This document shows, one piece after another, positions 35,661 through 44,361 of a DNA stretch of 64,000 bases. The notes under the pieces were generated by a model. That model was given only the letters and a program-made list of their open reading frames with translations, had not been told where the DNA came from and did no database searches. Position 1 is the stretch's first letter, and each line of letters opens with the position of its first letter. The position numbers and the translations under genes are program-made. Source of the DNA: Flavobacterium bizetiae (lineage in GTDB: Bacteria > Bacteroidota > Bacteroidia > Flavobacteriales > Flavobacteriaceae); assembly GCF_902804475.1 (NCBI RefSeq), contig NZ_CADCSU010000114.1, positions 1-64,000 of the forward strand, given 5' to 3'.

Positions 35661-35687
35661 AAAAAAACCCTCCATGAGGAGGGTTTT
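35661..35687 (-). terminator. Terminator after the HU gene
   Basis: On the minus strand, AAAACCCTCC-TCAT-GGAGGGTTTT (35687-35664) is followed by a T-run; it lies 33 bp beyond the HU stop. It also contains the false ATG of the longer YqgE frame. Confidence 0.9.
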
Positions 35688-35719
35688 GATTATATTATAA
35701 GTTTAGAGAACTTTCTTAC

Positions 35720-35992
35720 TTAGTTCACTGCACCTTCTAATTCTGCTCCAGCTTTGAATTTTACAACATTTTTAGCAGCGATTTGAATAGTTTTTCCAGT
35801 TTGAGGGTTTCTTCCGTCTCTAGCAGCTCTAGCAGATACTGACCAAGATCCAAAACCTACTAATGAAACTCTACCACCTTTTTTCAAAGTAGCTCCTACG
35901 TTTCCTAAAAATGACTCTAAAGCTAATTTTGCCGCAGCTTTTGTAATTCCTGCATCAGCAGCGATAGCATCGATTAATTCTGATTTGTTCAT
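35720..35992 (-). CDS. HU-family DNA-binding protein
   Basis: This 90-residue nucleoid protein binds and bends DNA as a dimer. It begins MNKSELIDAIAADAGITK and has the DNA-arm motif GRNPQTGKTIQI (about 61-72) with the conserved Pro that intercalates. The strong promoter TTG-N19-TAAATTTG is upstream (36037-36066) and a terminator follows. It is a single-gene unit, consistent with high expression. In Flavobacteria this HU copy is adjacent to fmt, as here. Confidence 0.95.
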   Translation of the reverse strand: MNKSELIDAIAADAGITKAAAKLALESFLGNVGATLKKGGRVSLVGFGSWSVSARAARDGRNPQTGKTIQIAAKNVVKFKAGAELEGAVN

Positions 35993-36036
35993 AATAATTA
36001 GTTATTAATTGTTGGTTAAAAAAAATTGTTAATACA

Positions 36037-36066
36037 CAAATTTAGTAGGAAATCCGTTCCTTGCAA
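36037..36066 (-). promoter_or_regulatory. Promoter of the HU gene
   Basis: On the minus strand TTG (36066-36064), exactly 19 nt, then TAAATTTG (36044-36037) match the Bacteroidota sigma-A consensus exactly. The 5' untranslated leader is about 40 nt. Confidence 0.85.
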
Positions 36067-36172
36067 GTGTTTTCTTTAATTTTAGCAAAAATTGTTGATA
36101 ACTTGCTTTTTTTGTTCATAACGCTGGTTGTTTGTCGGTGAAAATCAGGTAAAAACCCCTGTTTTATTGACC

Positions 36173-37120
36173 TTAATAGACCTTTGCGTTATCAGAAAAA
36201 GTTATCCCATTTAATAATTCTGCTACTTGCATTCTCTTTTTTCCTGGTAATTGTAAACTTAAAAGTTGAATAAAGCCGTCTTTGATCGCAATTTTAATTT
36301 CTTTTTTACTGCTAATCAAGCTTCCAACTTCGTATGAATGGCTTTCTGAAATGAGTTTTGCCTCGTATATTTTGATGCTTAATTCTTCATCTTTGTCTTT
36401 TAAGAAACACCACGAAGCAGGATATGGGCTTAAACCGCGAATTAAATTATTAATTTCTTCTCCGGATTTCGTCCAGTCGATCTTACAATTTTCCTTGTTT
36501 AATTTGTAAGCCGTTTTAATTTCGGCATCGTCTTCCTGAATTGTAGTTGTTACGTTTCCGTTTTCAATTACCTTTAATGTATCGATTACGGTTTTGCTTC
36601 CTAATAACATTAATCGGTCGTGCAATTGTCCGGCATTTTCTTCCGGTTCGATAGCAATTTCAGAATTTAGGATCATTGCTCCGGTATCTATTTTGTCATC
36701 AATGAAAAATGTGGTTACTCCGGTTTTTGTTTCTCCGTTAATAATAGCCCAATTGATAGGTGCGGCACCGCGATAATTGGGTAACAATGATGCATGAAGG
36801 TTAAAAGTTCCTAAGCTTGGCATTTCCCAAACCACTTTTGGTAACATTCTAAAAGCAACTACAATTTGTAAATTGGCGTTAAGCGCTTTTAATTCAGCAA
36901 GAAAGCTTTCGTCTTTTAAATTTGTTGGTTGTAATAAAGTAAGATTGTTTGCCAAAGCATATTCTTTTACAGCCGAATATTTTATTTTTTGTCCGCGTCC
37001 AGCCGGTTTGTCTGCAGCTGTAATAACGCCAACAACATCATAATTGTTTTTGATAATGGTGTCCAGAATGCCTACGGCAAATTCCGGAGTTCCCATAAAT
37101 ATGATTCTCAATTTTTCCAT
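36173..37120 (-). CDS. fmt: Methionyl-tRNA formyltransferase
   Basis: This 315-residue enzyme formylates initiator Met-tRNA. The catalytic triad is Asn107, His109 and Asp145 (FNLHASLLPNYRG; DDKIDTG), matching Escherichia coli Fmt Asn106, His108 and Asp144 with one extra residue. The N-terminal IIFMGTPEFAV is typical. The ATG (37118-37120) overlaps the recQ stop by one base, so translation is coupled. No def (deformylase) gene is nearby, in contrast to many bacteria. Confidence 0.96.
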   Translation of the reverse strand: MEKLRIIFMGTPEFAVGILDTIIKNNYDVVGVITAADKPAGRGQKIKYSAVKEYALANNLTLLQPTNLKDESFLAELKALNANLQIVVAFRMLPKVVWEMPSLGTFNLHASLLPNYRGAAPINWAIINGETKTGVTTFFIDDKIDTGAMILNSEIAIEPEENAGQLHDRLMLLGSKTVIDTLKVIENGNVTTTIQEDDAEIKTAYKLNKENCKIDWTKSGEEINNLIRGLSPYPASWCFLKDKDEELSIKIYEAKLISESHSYEVGSLISSKKEIKIAIKDGFIQLLSLQLPGKKRMQVAELLNGITFSDNAKVY

Positions 37121-39015
37121 TATAATTTTAAAGTGTATTTATTGTTTGCCTGAATAGTAATATAATTGTTCTCCAGTAATTCCTGAAGTGCCAAAATTAC
37201 ATCATTTGCATCAAGTTTTATTTGGGTTTCAATTTCTCTCGAAGTCAAAGCTGCGGATTTTAATAAGTGCAGAATTTTATCTGCAATCGAATCAGCCTCG
37301 GTGATTTTGCCTTTTTGTGTAATACAATAAGAGCAAACACCACAATTTTCTTTGGTTTCTTCTCCAAAGTAATCCAAAATCAATCTGTTTTTGCAGGTTT
37401 TATTGTCCTTTATATAATGTAGTACAGATAAAAGCTGGTCTTTTTTAAGCTGATTTTGTTTTTCGAGATATTTAGCGACTCTGTTTATGGTAAGATTATC
37501 TTCGCGAACTTCATTAAATAATATAGTAGCGTCGTTATTTTTAGATTTGTATTCGATGATTTCTTTCTCTTTTAGTTTTTCTAAAACAGCAGAAACCTGA
37601 GCTTCGGTATGATGTGATTTTTTTGCAATGAGCGAAATATTAAACGGCATTTTCATTTCGTAAATTCCGGGATAAGTTCTCAAAATTGCTAAGATAATTT
37701 CTTCATCATTAGGATTCAGACTCATGTATCTAATTACTTCCTTCGATTCAATCAAAAACTGCATCGTAATTTTTTCAGAGAATTCCTGAGACATCGTAAT
37801 GATTCCCTGTTGATTTAAAAACTGCAAGGCATTGTATGTTTTTAAGGTAGGGAAGTCATACTTCTGGCAAAAATGATTCAGTTTAAACGAAAAAGAATCG
37901 TCTAAACCTTCGCCGTAAGCAATCTGAAAATAATTGCAAAGCTTGACATACATTGTATTCAGGAATTTTTTATCCGGCAAAATGCTCAAAAATTGCTGTT
38001 CGGTTTGATTGCTGTCTGAAGAATTGGTTAAAACAACCGAAAATGCTTTTTCGCCATTTCGTCCCGCTCTTCCGGATTCCTGATAATAATTTTCTATGTT
38101 TTCAGGAAGCTGAGTATGAATAACCGTTTTTACGTTGTCTTTGTCGATTCCCATTCCAAACGCATTCGTGGCAACAATTACCTGCGCTTGTTCGGACATC
38201 CACAATTGCATGTTTTTGTCTTTTTCTTTTGCCGAAAGGCCTCCGTGATAATACGTCGATTTAAATCCTAAAGATTGTAATTGCGTCGACATATTCAGGC
38301 ACGATTTTCTATTTCGTACATATATAATAGAAGGCTGCGGGTTTTTCTTTAAGATTTGTTCCGTTCGGTACAATTTGTCTTCGACTTCAAAAACCATGTA
38401 GGCGATATTTTTTCTTTCAAAAGATTGCTGAAAAAGTATCGGATCTTTTAATCCTAATTCTGTTTTAATATCTTCAATCACTCTTGGAGTTGCCGTTGCT
38501 GTTAAAGCCAAAAACGGAATCTTCGGAAAATGTTTTTTAAGTTCTGAAATCTTCAAATAAGCCGGACGAAAATCATGTCCCCATTGCGAAACACAATGCG
38601 CTTCATCAATGGCAATTAAATTTATAGGAAGATTTTTTAAGCGTTCTAAAATCCAGTCAGACTGAAGCCGCTCCGGAGAAAGGTATAAGAATTTGTAATT
38701 CCCAAATTGGCAATTGTCCAGAAGATCAATAATTTCCTCGGTGTGAATTCCGCCTGTAAGCGCAATCGCTTTAATTTCGCGTTTTTGTAAATTGGCCACC
38801 TGATCTTTCATCAAAGCAACCAGAGGAGAAACGACCAGGCAAATGCCTTCTTTCATCATGGCCGGAACCTGAAAACAAATCGATTTTCCGCCGCCGGTTG
38901 GGAGCAGCGCAAAAGTATCCTGACCATCCAAAACCGAGTCAATAATCTCCTTTTGCAACGGTCTAAAACTGTCGTGTTTCCAGTATTTTAAAAGAATTTT
39001 TTGCGCTTCAGGCAT
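37120..39015 (-). CDS. recQ: RecQ-family ATP-dependent DNA helicase
   Basis: This 631-residue helicase has Walker A LLPTGGGKS (37-45), DEAH (137-140), and helicase motifs including NAFGMGIDK and ESGRAGRNGE. A zinc-type Cys cluster follows (CKNRLILDYFGEE, then CGVCSYC), and a winged-helix domain ends the protein. I see no HRDC domain, so it is a shorter RecQ. It unwinds DNA 3' to 5' in repair and recombination. It is transcribed with fmt, a pairing not known to have a functional meaning. Confidence 0.92.
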   Translation of the reverse strand: MPEAQKILLKYWKHDSFRPLQKEIIDSVLDGQDTFALLPTGGGKSICFQVPAMMKEGICLVVSPLVALMKDQVANLQKREIKAIALTGGIHTEEIIDLLDNCQFGNYKFLYLSPERLQSDWILERLKNLPINLIAIDEAHCVSQWGHDFRPAYLKISELKKHFPKIPFLALTATATPRVIEDIKTELGLKDPILFQQSFERKNIAYMVFEVEDKLYRTEQILKKNPQPSIIYVRNRKSCLNMSTQLQSLGFKSTYYHGGLSAKEKDKNMQLWMSEQAQVIVATNAFGMGIDKDNVKTVIHTQLPENIENYYQESGRAGRNGEKAFSVVLTNSSDSNQTEQQFLSILPDKKFLNTMYVKLCNYFQIAYGEGLDDSFSFKLNHFCQKYDFPTLKTYNALQFLNQQGIITMSQEFSEKITMQFLIESKEVIRYMSLNPNDEEIILAILRTYPGIYEMKMPFNISLIAKKSHHTEAQVSAVLEKLKEKEIIEYKSKNNDATILFNEVREDNLTINRVAKYLEKQNQLKKDQLLSVLHYIKDNKTCKNRLILDYFGEETKENCGVCSYCITQKGKITEADSIADKILHLLKSAALTSREIETQIKLDANDVILALQELLENNYITIQANNKYTLKL

Positions 39016-39080
39016 TGGTCTCGTTTTAAAGTTAAAAAATTTAGAAATCAGTTTCTAGTTTTGCAACTTTAAACACCTGC

Positions 39081-39614
39081 CTAAATTTTATCTAAGATAT
39101 AAAGAATTCTGTTGTCAACCGTATCTTTTGGCACCTCAATTAAGTCGTAACCATATTTCTTATAGGTTTCAACAAGGTGTTTTTGAATGGTTAATGCCTG
39201 TTCGAAATTTTCGTAACGCTCTGTGTCGCATTCGTAAATTTCTTCCCAAGGTGGTAAAATAAAAGTTTTTGTGTATTTAAAATCCTCGCAGGCTTTTACA
39301 AAATGCTCCGGATAATCATCGCCAATATAATCCATATAGGCTACAACATCAGGAATTCCGCGATCTATAAAAACTACATTATCAGGTTCTTCAAGAGCGT
39401 CTTCGTATTGTTTGATGCGTCCTTCCAGCAACATTTCGCTAAATAAAAGAGGTTGTTCCAGAAACAATTGGTCGATACCACGTTGTTGTGCTTCGAGTGT
39501 AACTTGTCTTGAAATTTCAGGATAACAACAGTAGCCACGAGCCACTAATTCGTTGATTAGAGTAGATTTTCCCGTTCCCGGGCCACCAATGAGAACTATG
39601 ATTTGTTTTTGCAC
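39081..39614 (-). CDS. P-loop ATPase/kinase, AAA_28 (NadR-like) family
   Basis: This 177-residue nucleoside-triphosphate-binding protein has Walker A GGPGTGKSTLI (9-19) near the N-terminus and YPEISRQVTLEAQQRG after it. The middle has VVFIDRGIPDVVAYMDYIGD (about 80-99). It resembles the ribosylnicotinamide kinase domain of NadR, but NadR's N-terminal part is missing. The natural substrate is unknown. A TAAATTTG box at 39632-39639 on the minus strand lies 18 bp before the start. It stands alone, 66 bp upstream of recQ in the same direction. Confidence 0.82.
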   Translation of the reverse strand: MQKQIIVLIGGPGTGKSTLINELVARGYCCYPEISRQVTLEAQQRGIDQLFLEQPLLFSEMLLEGRIKQYEDALEEPDNVVFIDRGIPDVVAYMDYIGDDYPEHFVKACEDFKYTKTFILPPWEEIYECDTERYENFEQALTIQKHLVETYKKYGYDLIEVPKDTVDNRILYILDKI

Positions 39615-39726
39615 TTTCTTAAAATAAAGCGCAAATTTACCTAAACTTATTGTATTTAAAAAGATTATTTTGCCTTGAGCGAATGATTTCGCAATTTTAG
39701 GTTATAAAGGTCCTGTTTTTGGCTAA

Positions 39727-39889
39727 AACTGGACTGAAGTCCAGCTCTACAAAATGAATCGTTCCTCTGGAACTCCAACGAAAAAGAGTCGTAGGCTTGG
39801 CAAATATTGTAGGGCTGGACTTTAGTCCAGTTGAGATGATATATATTGACGAATTTTAATTTTGAATAGCCGTTGGTTTCAACCAACGG
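39727..39889. repeat. Cluster of palindromic intergenic repeats
   Basis: A 26-nt inverted repeat (39727-39752 and 39807-39832, 24 of 26 paired) has arms that are themselves palindromic (CTGGACTGAAGTCCAG; CTGGACTTTAGTCCAG). At 39870-39889 a second palindrome CCGTTGGTTTCAACCAACGG follows. Similar GGCTTTAGCC words occur next to it. The region 39640-39903 has no gene; an open frame at 39665-39886 merely reads the repeats. Confidence 0.75.
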
Positions 39890-39903
39890 AATAAAGGATT
39901 TGA

Positions 39904-40581
39904 TTAGGTTTTGGCTTTAGCCGAATTATTTTTGATCTTTTTATCTTCAAAAATAAGCTTTAGGTCACAATATAAATAAATTCCAATAATTCCAAGCATT
40001 GGAATTGCTAATAGAAATCCTTTTTCTGGAATAATTGAAAAAATACTGATTAATATTAATGCAAAACAAAATGGGTAAGTAAATAATCTTGTTAGTATTT
40101 TAGATTTGGACCATTCTCGTTCTTGTTTGTCTTCTGTTTTGACACCAATTATTTTGTAAAAATCATTTAATTGCTCTTTTTTCTCATATTTAGATATTTT
40201 ATTACTGACTAAATAACAAACAAAAGTTAAAAAGAGAAAAGCACTTATGCAGGCGAAGAAACGCTTGAATTCAAAATCAGTAAAAGCGTTTAATAGTAAA
40301 GGAAAGAAGAAGAACAAGGGAAATAATAATTGTGAAAACTTTGCAATTGGATTTAATTTATCAGTGGTTTTTATAAGTTTATTTTCAGAATTAAATTCAA
40401 AAGTGAAAATCGGATAGGACATTCCTGTGGTATTTGTTCTTTTCCACACTTTAATTGTATTCTCTTTAATTTCACCAAATGATCTATACTGTTTTGTAAT
40501 TGAGTAAAGAAAATGATTCTTGATAGTGTCTTCTTTTTTGACTTCTATCAACTTTTGAATATCTGACTTAGTTATTTCCAT
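39904..40581 (-). CDS. Multi-pass membrane protein of unknown function
   Basis: This 225-residue protein has a soluble N-terminal domain (1-80, charged and beta-rich) and four hydrophobic segments at about 83-104, 108-127, 168-186 and 189-206. The C-terminal residues (NNSAKAKT) are encoded by a GGCTTTAGCC-like repeat that reaches the stop codon, so the reading frame may have been extended by an element. I recognise no family. The gene for the alpha/beta hydrolase ends 15 bp upstream on the same strand, so they may be co-transcribed. Confidence 0.65.
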   Translation of the reverse strand: MEITKSDIQKLIEVKKEDTIKNHFLYSITKQYRSFGEIKENTIKVWKRTNTTGMSYPIFTFEFNSENKLIKTTDKLNPIAKFSQLLFPLFFFFPLLLNAFTDFEFKRFFACISAFLFLTFVCYLVSNKISKYEKKEQLNDFYKIIGVKTEDKQEREWSKSKILTRLFTYPFCFALILISIFSIIPEKGFLLAIPMLGIIGIYLYCDLKLIFEDKKIKNNSAKAKT

Positions 40582-40596
40582 TTTACTAATACAAGA

Positions 40597-41511
40597 TTAC
40601 TCACAAAACAAATATTTCCCATTACCCGCACCTTTCTTTTCTGAAGGAATAATAACGTGCGACTCAAATCTTTTTCCTTTCAAAACATCATTTACAAAAT
40701 CCAGAACATATTGCTGTCCCTGATGAAAAAGATATCCTGAGAATTCGTGTCCGCCACCGCAAAAAGTAATCAGTTCAATGTCTTTATGAAGTTCATTCAT
40801 ATGATTGTAAACAGCGTAAGAACCAAATAAAATCATCCATCCCGAAGCATTTGTTGGGCACGAACGGTGCGAACCTGCATTGTAGGGAACCGTGTTGTCA
40901 TTGTTTCCGTGTGCTAATAACATTGGAATCGCTTTTTCTTTCGTAATTAAATTGATATCCATAATAGCACCTGAACCTCCAATAAATCCGGCATATTTAA
41001 AGTTTTGAGGCAAATTGTTTTGATATAAATTCATGAGTTTATAATCCCAAAAGGAAGCATGGAAACCAATTTCGGCACCGGCACTAATACCGGAAATGAA
41101 TATTTTTGATGTGTCGAGATTGTATTTATTTGCATTTTCAATCAAAAACGAAGTCGCCTGCCACATATCGCTCACGCCAAGTTGTATTGCTTTTACTTTT
41201 TCGGTTAGAGATCCTTTGCATCCAAAATCTTTTCCTTTCATATATAAAGTATACGAAATGCTGGCAACTGCGTAACCATTTTTAGCCATAAAGATTCCGA
41301 AGTCTTTCTCGCCCGTGCGTTCTCCACCAGAAAATCCTCCACCAAAAGCAAAAATGATTAACGGAATTTTTTCGTTAGCTTTCTTCTTTGGTAAATACAA
41401 ATCAAGATCAAGTTTGATGCTGTCATTTTGGAAATAAGTCATCGTTTTGATCTCTTGTGCCTGAATGTTGTTGAATGTGAGTGCGATAAAAAGTAAAAGA
41501 ATCTTTTTCAT
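40597..41511 (-). CDS. Exported alpha/beta hydrolase (esterase/peptidase-like)
   Basis: This 304-residue protein has a signal peptide (about 1-19, LTFNNIQAQ) and so acts in the periplasm or outside. The oxyanion-region GGGFSGGER (57-65), nucleophile Ser143 in GISAGAE, AHGNNDNTVPY with the likely acid and FCGGGHEF with the catalytic His are all present. Substrates could be esters or acylated glycans; the sequence does not tell. It is a separate unit from recQ. The 41512-41794 gap upstream holds no gene. Confidence 0.85.
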   Translation of the reverse strand: MKKILLLFIALTFNNIQAQEIKTMTYFQNDSIKLDLDLYLPKKKANEKIPLIIFAFGGGFSGGERTGEKDFGIFMAKNGYAVASISYTLYMKGKDFGCKGSLTEKVKAIQLGVSDMWQATSFLIENANKYNLDTSKIFISGISAGAEIGFHASFWDYKLMNLYQNNLPQNFKYAGFIGGSGAIMDINLITKEKAIPMLLAHGNNDNTVPYNAGSHRSCPTNASGWMILFGSYAVYNHMNELHKDIELITFCGGGHEFSGYLFHQGQQYVLDFVNDVLKGKRFESHVIIPSEKKGAGNGKYLFCE

Positions 41512-41726
41512 TATAGTGTAGTTTAATCTTTCAAAGTCGCTGTTTCGAGACTTTGAGGGTAAAGTATCAAATATAAAAGTTTTGCTATGAATTTAAAGGG
41601 TTTTCACGAACTTTAACTTTAGAATGAACCAAAAATCAGTAAATCTTGCGGGGAGATTTACCGCAATATAATTAGTACCGATTGTTAAAATAAGCAACAA
41701 AGAATCTGCTCTTTACTCCATAAAAA

Positions 41727-41774
41727 AAATCTAAAATCTAAAATCTGAAATCTGAAATCAAAAACGTATATTTG
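41727..41774 (+). promoter_or_regulatory. Promoter box with five 7-bp tandem repeats
   Basis: Five copies of AAATCTA/AAATCTG-like heptamers run from 41727 to 41760, followed at 41767-41774 by TATATTTG, 20 bp before the DUF493 ATG. No TTG stands at the usual place, so the heptamer tract may replace it. The tract could be a binding array or a simple replication-slippage repeat. Confidence 0.55.
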
Positions 41775-41794
41775 CGTTCTATTTTAATGAGCAA

Positions 41795-42091
41795 ATGGAG
41801 AACGATAAAGAAAAAAACACCGCCGAATTTTACGAAAGATTAAAGGTTGAGTTAGATAACACAAATACTTGGCCTGCAGAATATTTGTATAAATTTATAG
41901 TGCCTTCGGTTGACGATAATGTTGATCGGGTTGAAAAAGCTTTTGACAGTATGGGCGCCGTTATTAAAACAACAAAATCTAAAACAGGTAAATTTACCAG
42001 CGTTTCTGTAGATGTTACGATGCATAGTGCTGACCATGTGATTAGCAAATACAAAGAAGTTTCTATTATAGAAGGTATAGTTTCATTATAA
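41795..42091 (+). CDS. DUF493/YbeD-like protein
   Basis: This 98-residue small protein of the DUF493 family has an alpha/beta fold of ferredoxin type, with AEYLYKFIVPSVDDNVDRV and the C-terminal KYKEVSIIEGIVSL. The biological role of YbeD-like proteins is not settled. It is followed 3 bp later by the DUF4290 gene, so both are co-expressed. Confidence 0.88.
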   Translation: MENDKEKNTAEFYERLKVELDNTNTWPAEYLYKFIVPSVDDNVDRVEKAFDSMGAVIKTTKSKTGKFTSVSVDVTMHSADHVISKYKEVSIIEGIVSL

Positions 42092-42094
42092 ATT

Positions 42095-42814
42095 ATGGTT
42101 GAAAAGTATAAAAAAGAAGTCGCGAATGACGTTGTTTTTAATTTAGAATACAATTCTGAAAGACAGCGTTTACTTATTCCGGAATATGGTCGTCATTTGC
42201 AAAAACTGATCGATCAGGCAACTATTATCGAAGATGATGAAACGCGCAATAAAGCTGCGAAATACATTATTCAGGTAATGGGAAGTTTGAATCCGCATTT
42301 GCGCGATGTACCGGATTTTCAACATAAATTATGGGATCAGCTTTTTATCATGTCTGATTTTAAATTGAATGTAGAATCGCCGTATCCAATTCCGTCAAGA
42401 GATGTATTGCAGCTTAAGCCGGATGTTTTACATTACCCGCAAAATTTCCCTAAATACAGATTTTATGGTAACAATATCAAATACATGATTGATGTTGCCA
42501 ATAAGTGGGAAGATGGAGAAATGAAAAATGCATTGGTATTGGTAATTGCCAACCATATGAAAAAATCATATCTGAGCTGGAACAAAGACACGGTAAAAGA
42601 TGATGTGATTTTCGAACATTTATACGAATTGTCAGGCGGAAAAATCAACTTGTTGCAAAGCACAGAAGAGCTTTTAAACACAACTGATTTATTGCGTACC
42701 AATAAACGTATGTCTAACAAAATCACGCCACCCGGACAACCAAAAATCCAAAGCAACAAAAACAATAAAGGCCCGGGAAAACCAAAACCTTTTCAGAAAA
42801 ATAATCAAAAGTAA
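42095..42814 (+). CDS. DUF4290 domain protein
   Basis: This 239-residue protein is specific to Bacteroidota. The N-terminal half (EYGRHLQKLIDQATIIED; AAKYIIQVMGSLNPHLRDVP; WDQLFIMSDFKLNV) is highly characteristic, and the tail is Lys/Asn/Pro-rich (about 205-239) and disordered. It is helical and cytoplasmic. The role is unknown. The DUF493-DUF4290-murA order is conserved among Flavobacteria, which hints at a link with cell-envelope growth. Confidence 0.88.
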   Translation: MVEKYKKEVANDVVFNLEYNSERQRLLIPEYGRHLQKLIDQATIIEDDETRNKAAKYIIQVMGSLNPHLRDVPDFQHKLWDQLFIMSDFKLNVESPYPIPSRDVLQLKPDVLHYPQNFPKYRFYGNNIKYMIDVANKWEDGEMKNALVLVIANHMKKSYLSWNKDTVKDDVIFEHLYELSGGKINLLQSTEELLNTTDLLRTNKRMSNKITPPGQPKIQSNKNNKGPGKPKPFQKNNQK

Positions 42815-42819
42815 AAAAG

Positions 42820-43005
42820 GGACTAAGATACTAAGCAGCTAAGATGCTAAGGTTTTTTACGAATAGAAAAACTTAGAACCTAAGAACCTTAGCACCTCAG
42901 AACCTTAAAAAAAACAATCAGAAATAAAAAAAAGTGCTAAGCAGCTAAGCGACTAAGAGCAAAACTTAGAACCTCAGAACCTTAGTAACTCAGAACCTAA
43001 AAGAA
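42820..43005. repeat. Intergenic tract of CTAAG/CTTAG-type repeats
   Basis: This 195-bp gap before murA contains two copies of a degenerate pattern: ACTAAGATACTAAGCAGCTA (about 42831-42850) and ACTTAGAACCTAAGAACCTT (about 42869-42888), with related copies at about 42932-42955 and 42962-42998. A third location at 45697-45733 carries the same ACTTAGAATCTTAGAACCTT form. The words are partly inverted to each other. No gene is present. Confidence 0.7.
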
Positions 43006-43009
43006 AAAT

Positions 43010-44323
43010 ATGGGAATTTTTAAAATCGAAGGAGGAACTCCTTTAAAAGGAGAAATCACTCCGCAAGGAGCAAAAAATGAGGCATTACAAATTTTATGTG
43101 CCGTGCTTCTAACGGGGGATAAAGTAAAAATTAATAATATTCCCGATATTATTGACATCAATAAATTAATCACTTTGTTGGGTAATTTAGGAGTTAAAAT
43201 TCAACGCAATGAACCGGGGTCGATTACGTTTCAGGCTGATGAAGTTAATGTAGGATATTTAGAAACCGAAGCTTTCAAAAAAGAAGGAGGAGCGCTTCGT
43301 GGTTCTATTATGATTGTTGGACCATTATTAGCACGTTTCGGAAAAGGATATATTCCAAAACCGGGAGGAGATAAAATTGGTCGTCGTAGATTAGATACAC
43401 ACTTTGAAGGTTTTATTAACCTTGGAGCAAAATTCAGATACAACAGAGAAGATCACTTTTACGGAGTAGAATCTCCAAAAGAAGGATTGAAAGGAACAGA
43501 TATGCTTCTTGACGAAGCATCAGTAACCGGAACAGCGAATATCGTTATGGCTGCTGTTTTGGCAAAAGGAACAACTACAGTTTACAATGCTGCTTGTGAG
43601 CCTTACCTGCAACAATTGTGTAAAATGTTAAACTCTATGGGAGCTAACATTACAGGAGTAGGTTCTAACTTATTAACTATTGAAGGTGTTGAAAGCCTTG
43701 GAGGATGTGAGCACAGAATTTTGCCTGATATGATCGAAATTGGTTCTTGGATTGGTCTTGCGGCTATGACAAAAAGCGAAATCACGATCAAAAATGTAAG
43801 CTGGGAAAACTTAGGTTTAATCCCAAACACCTTTAGAAAATTGGGTATTACAATCGAAAAACGTAATGACGATATTTATATTCCTGCTCACAAAGACGGA
43901 TATGAAGTAAAAACAGATATTGATGGTTCTATTTTAACCATTGCCGATGCGCCTTGGCCAGGATTTACTCCTGACTTATTGAGTATTGTTTTGGTTGTGG
44001 CAACACAAGCAAAAGGCGATGTTTTAATTCACCAAAAAATGTTCGAAAGCCGTTTGTTTTTCGTGGACAAATTAATCGATATGGGAGCAAAAATTATGTT
44101 ATGTGATCCGCACAGAGCTGTGGTTATGGGACATAATTTCGAATCTCAACTAAAAGCAACAACAATGTCATCTCCGGATATTCGTGCGGGAATCTCATTA
44201 TTAATTGCAGCGTTATCGGCAAAAGGAACAAGCACAATTCAAAATATCGAACAAATCGATCGTGGATACGAGCGTATCGACGAGCGTTTAAGAGCCATTG
44301 GAGCTAAAATTGTGAGAGCATAA
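43010..44323 (+). CDS. murA: UDP-N-acetylglucosamine 1-carboxyvinyltransferase
   Basis: This 437-residue cytoplasmic enzyme starts peptidoglycan synthesis by transferring enolpyruvate from PEP to UDP-GlcNAc. The fold halves (PQGAKNEALQIL; PDIRAGISLLIAALSAKG) are well kept. The catalytic loop, GGCTIG in E. coli, reads GGDKIG with Asp121 (GAT codon near 43370) at the place of E. coli Cys115. The same Cys-to-Asp change makes MurA of mycobacteria and chlamydiae insensitive to fosfomycin. It follows the DUF493-DUF4290 pair after a repeat tract. Confidence 0.96.
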   Translation: MGIFKIEGGTPLKGEITPQGAKNEALQILCAVLLTGDKVKINNIPDIIDINKLITLLGNLGVKIQRNEPGSITFQADEVNVGYLETEAFKKEGGALRGSIMIVGPLLARFGKGYIPKPGGDKIGRRRLDTHFEGFINLGAKFRYNREDHFYGVESPKEGLKGTDMLLDEASVTGTANIVMAAVLAKGTTTVYNAACEPYLQQLCKMLNSMGANITGVGSNLLTIEGVESLGGCEHRILPDMIEIGSWIGLAAMTKSEITIKNVSWENLGLIPNTFRKLGITIEKRNDDIYIPAHKDGYEVKTDIDGSILTIADAPWPGFTPDLLSIVLVVATQAKGDVLIHQKMFESRLFFVDKLIDMGAKIMLCDPHRAVVMGHNFESQLKATTMSSPDIRAGISLLIAALSAKGTSTIQNIEQIDRGYERIDERLRAIGAKIVRA

Positions 44324-44361
44324 AACGTAAAATATTTAGTTAAATAAATATTCAAAAAAAT

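Noticed and set aside
35592-35675. 28-residue N-terminal extension of the YqgE/AlgH protein
   Set aside because: Its ATG lies in the HU terminator hairpin, and family members begin at MISEKLKKG.
39665-39886. 73-aa minus-strand frame
   Set aside because: It covers the nested intergenic palindromes; composition follows the repeats, not a protein.
42831-42998. Possible small RNA gene before murA
   Set aside because: The tract is a degenerate repeat without a promoter box or a T-run terminator.
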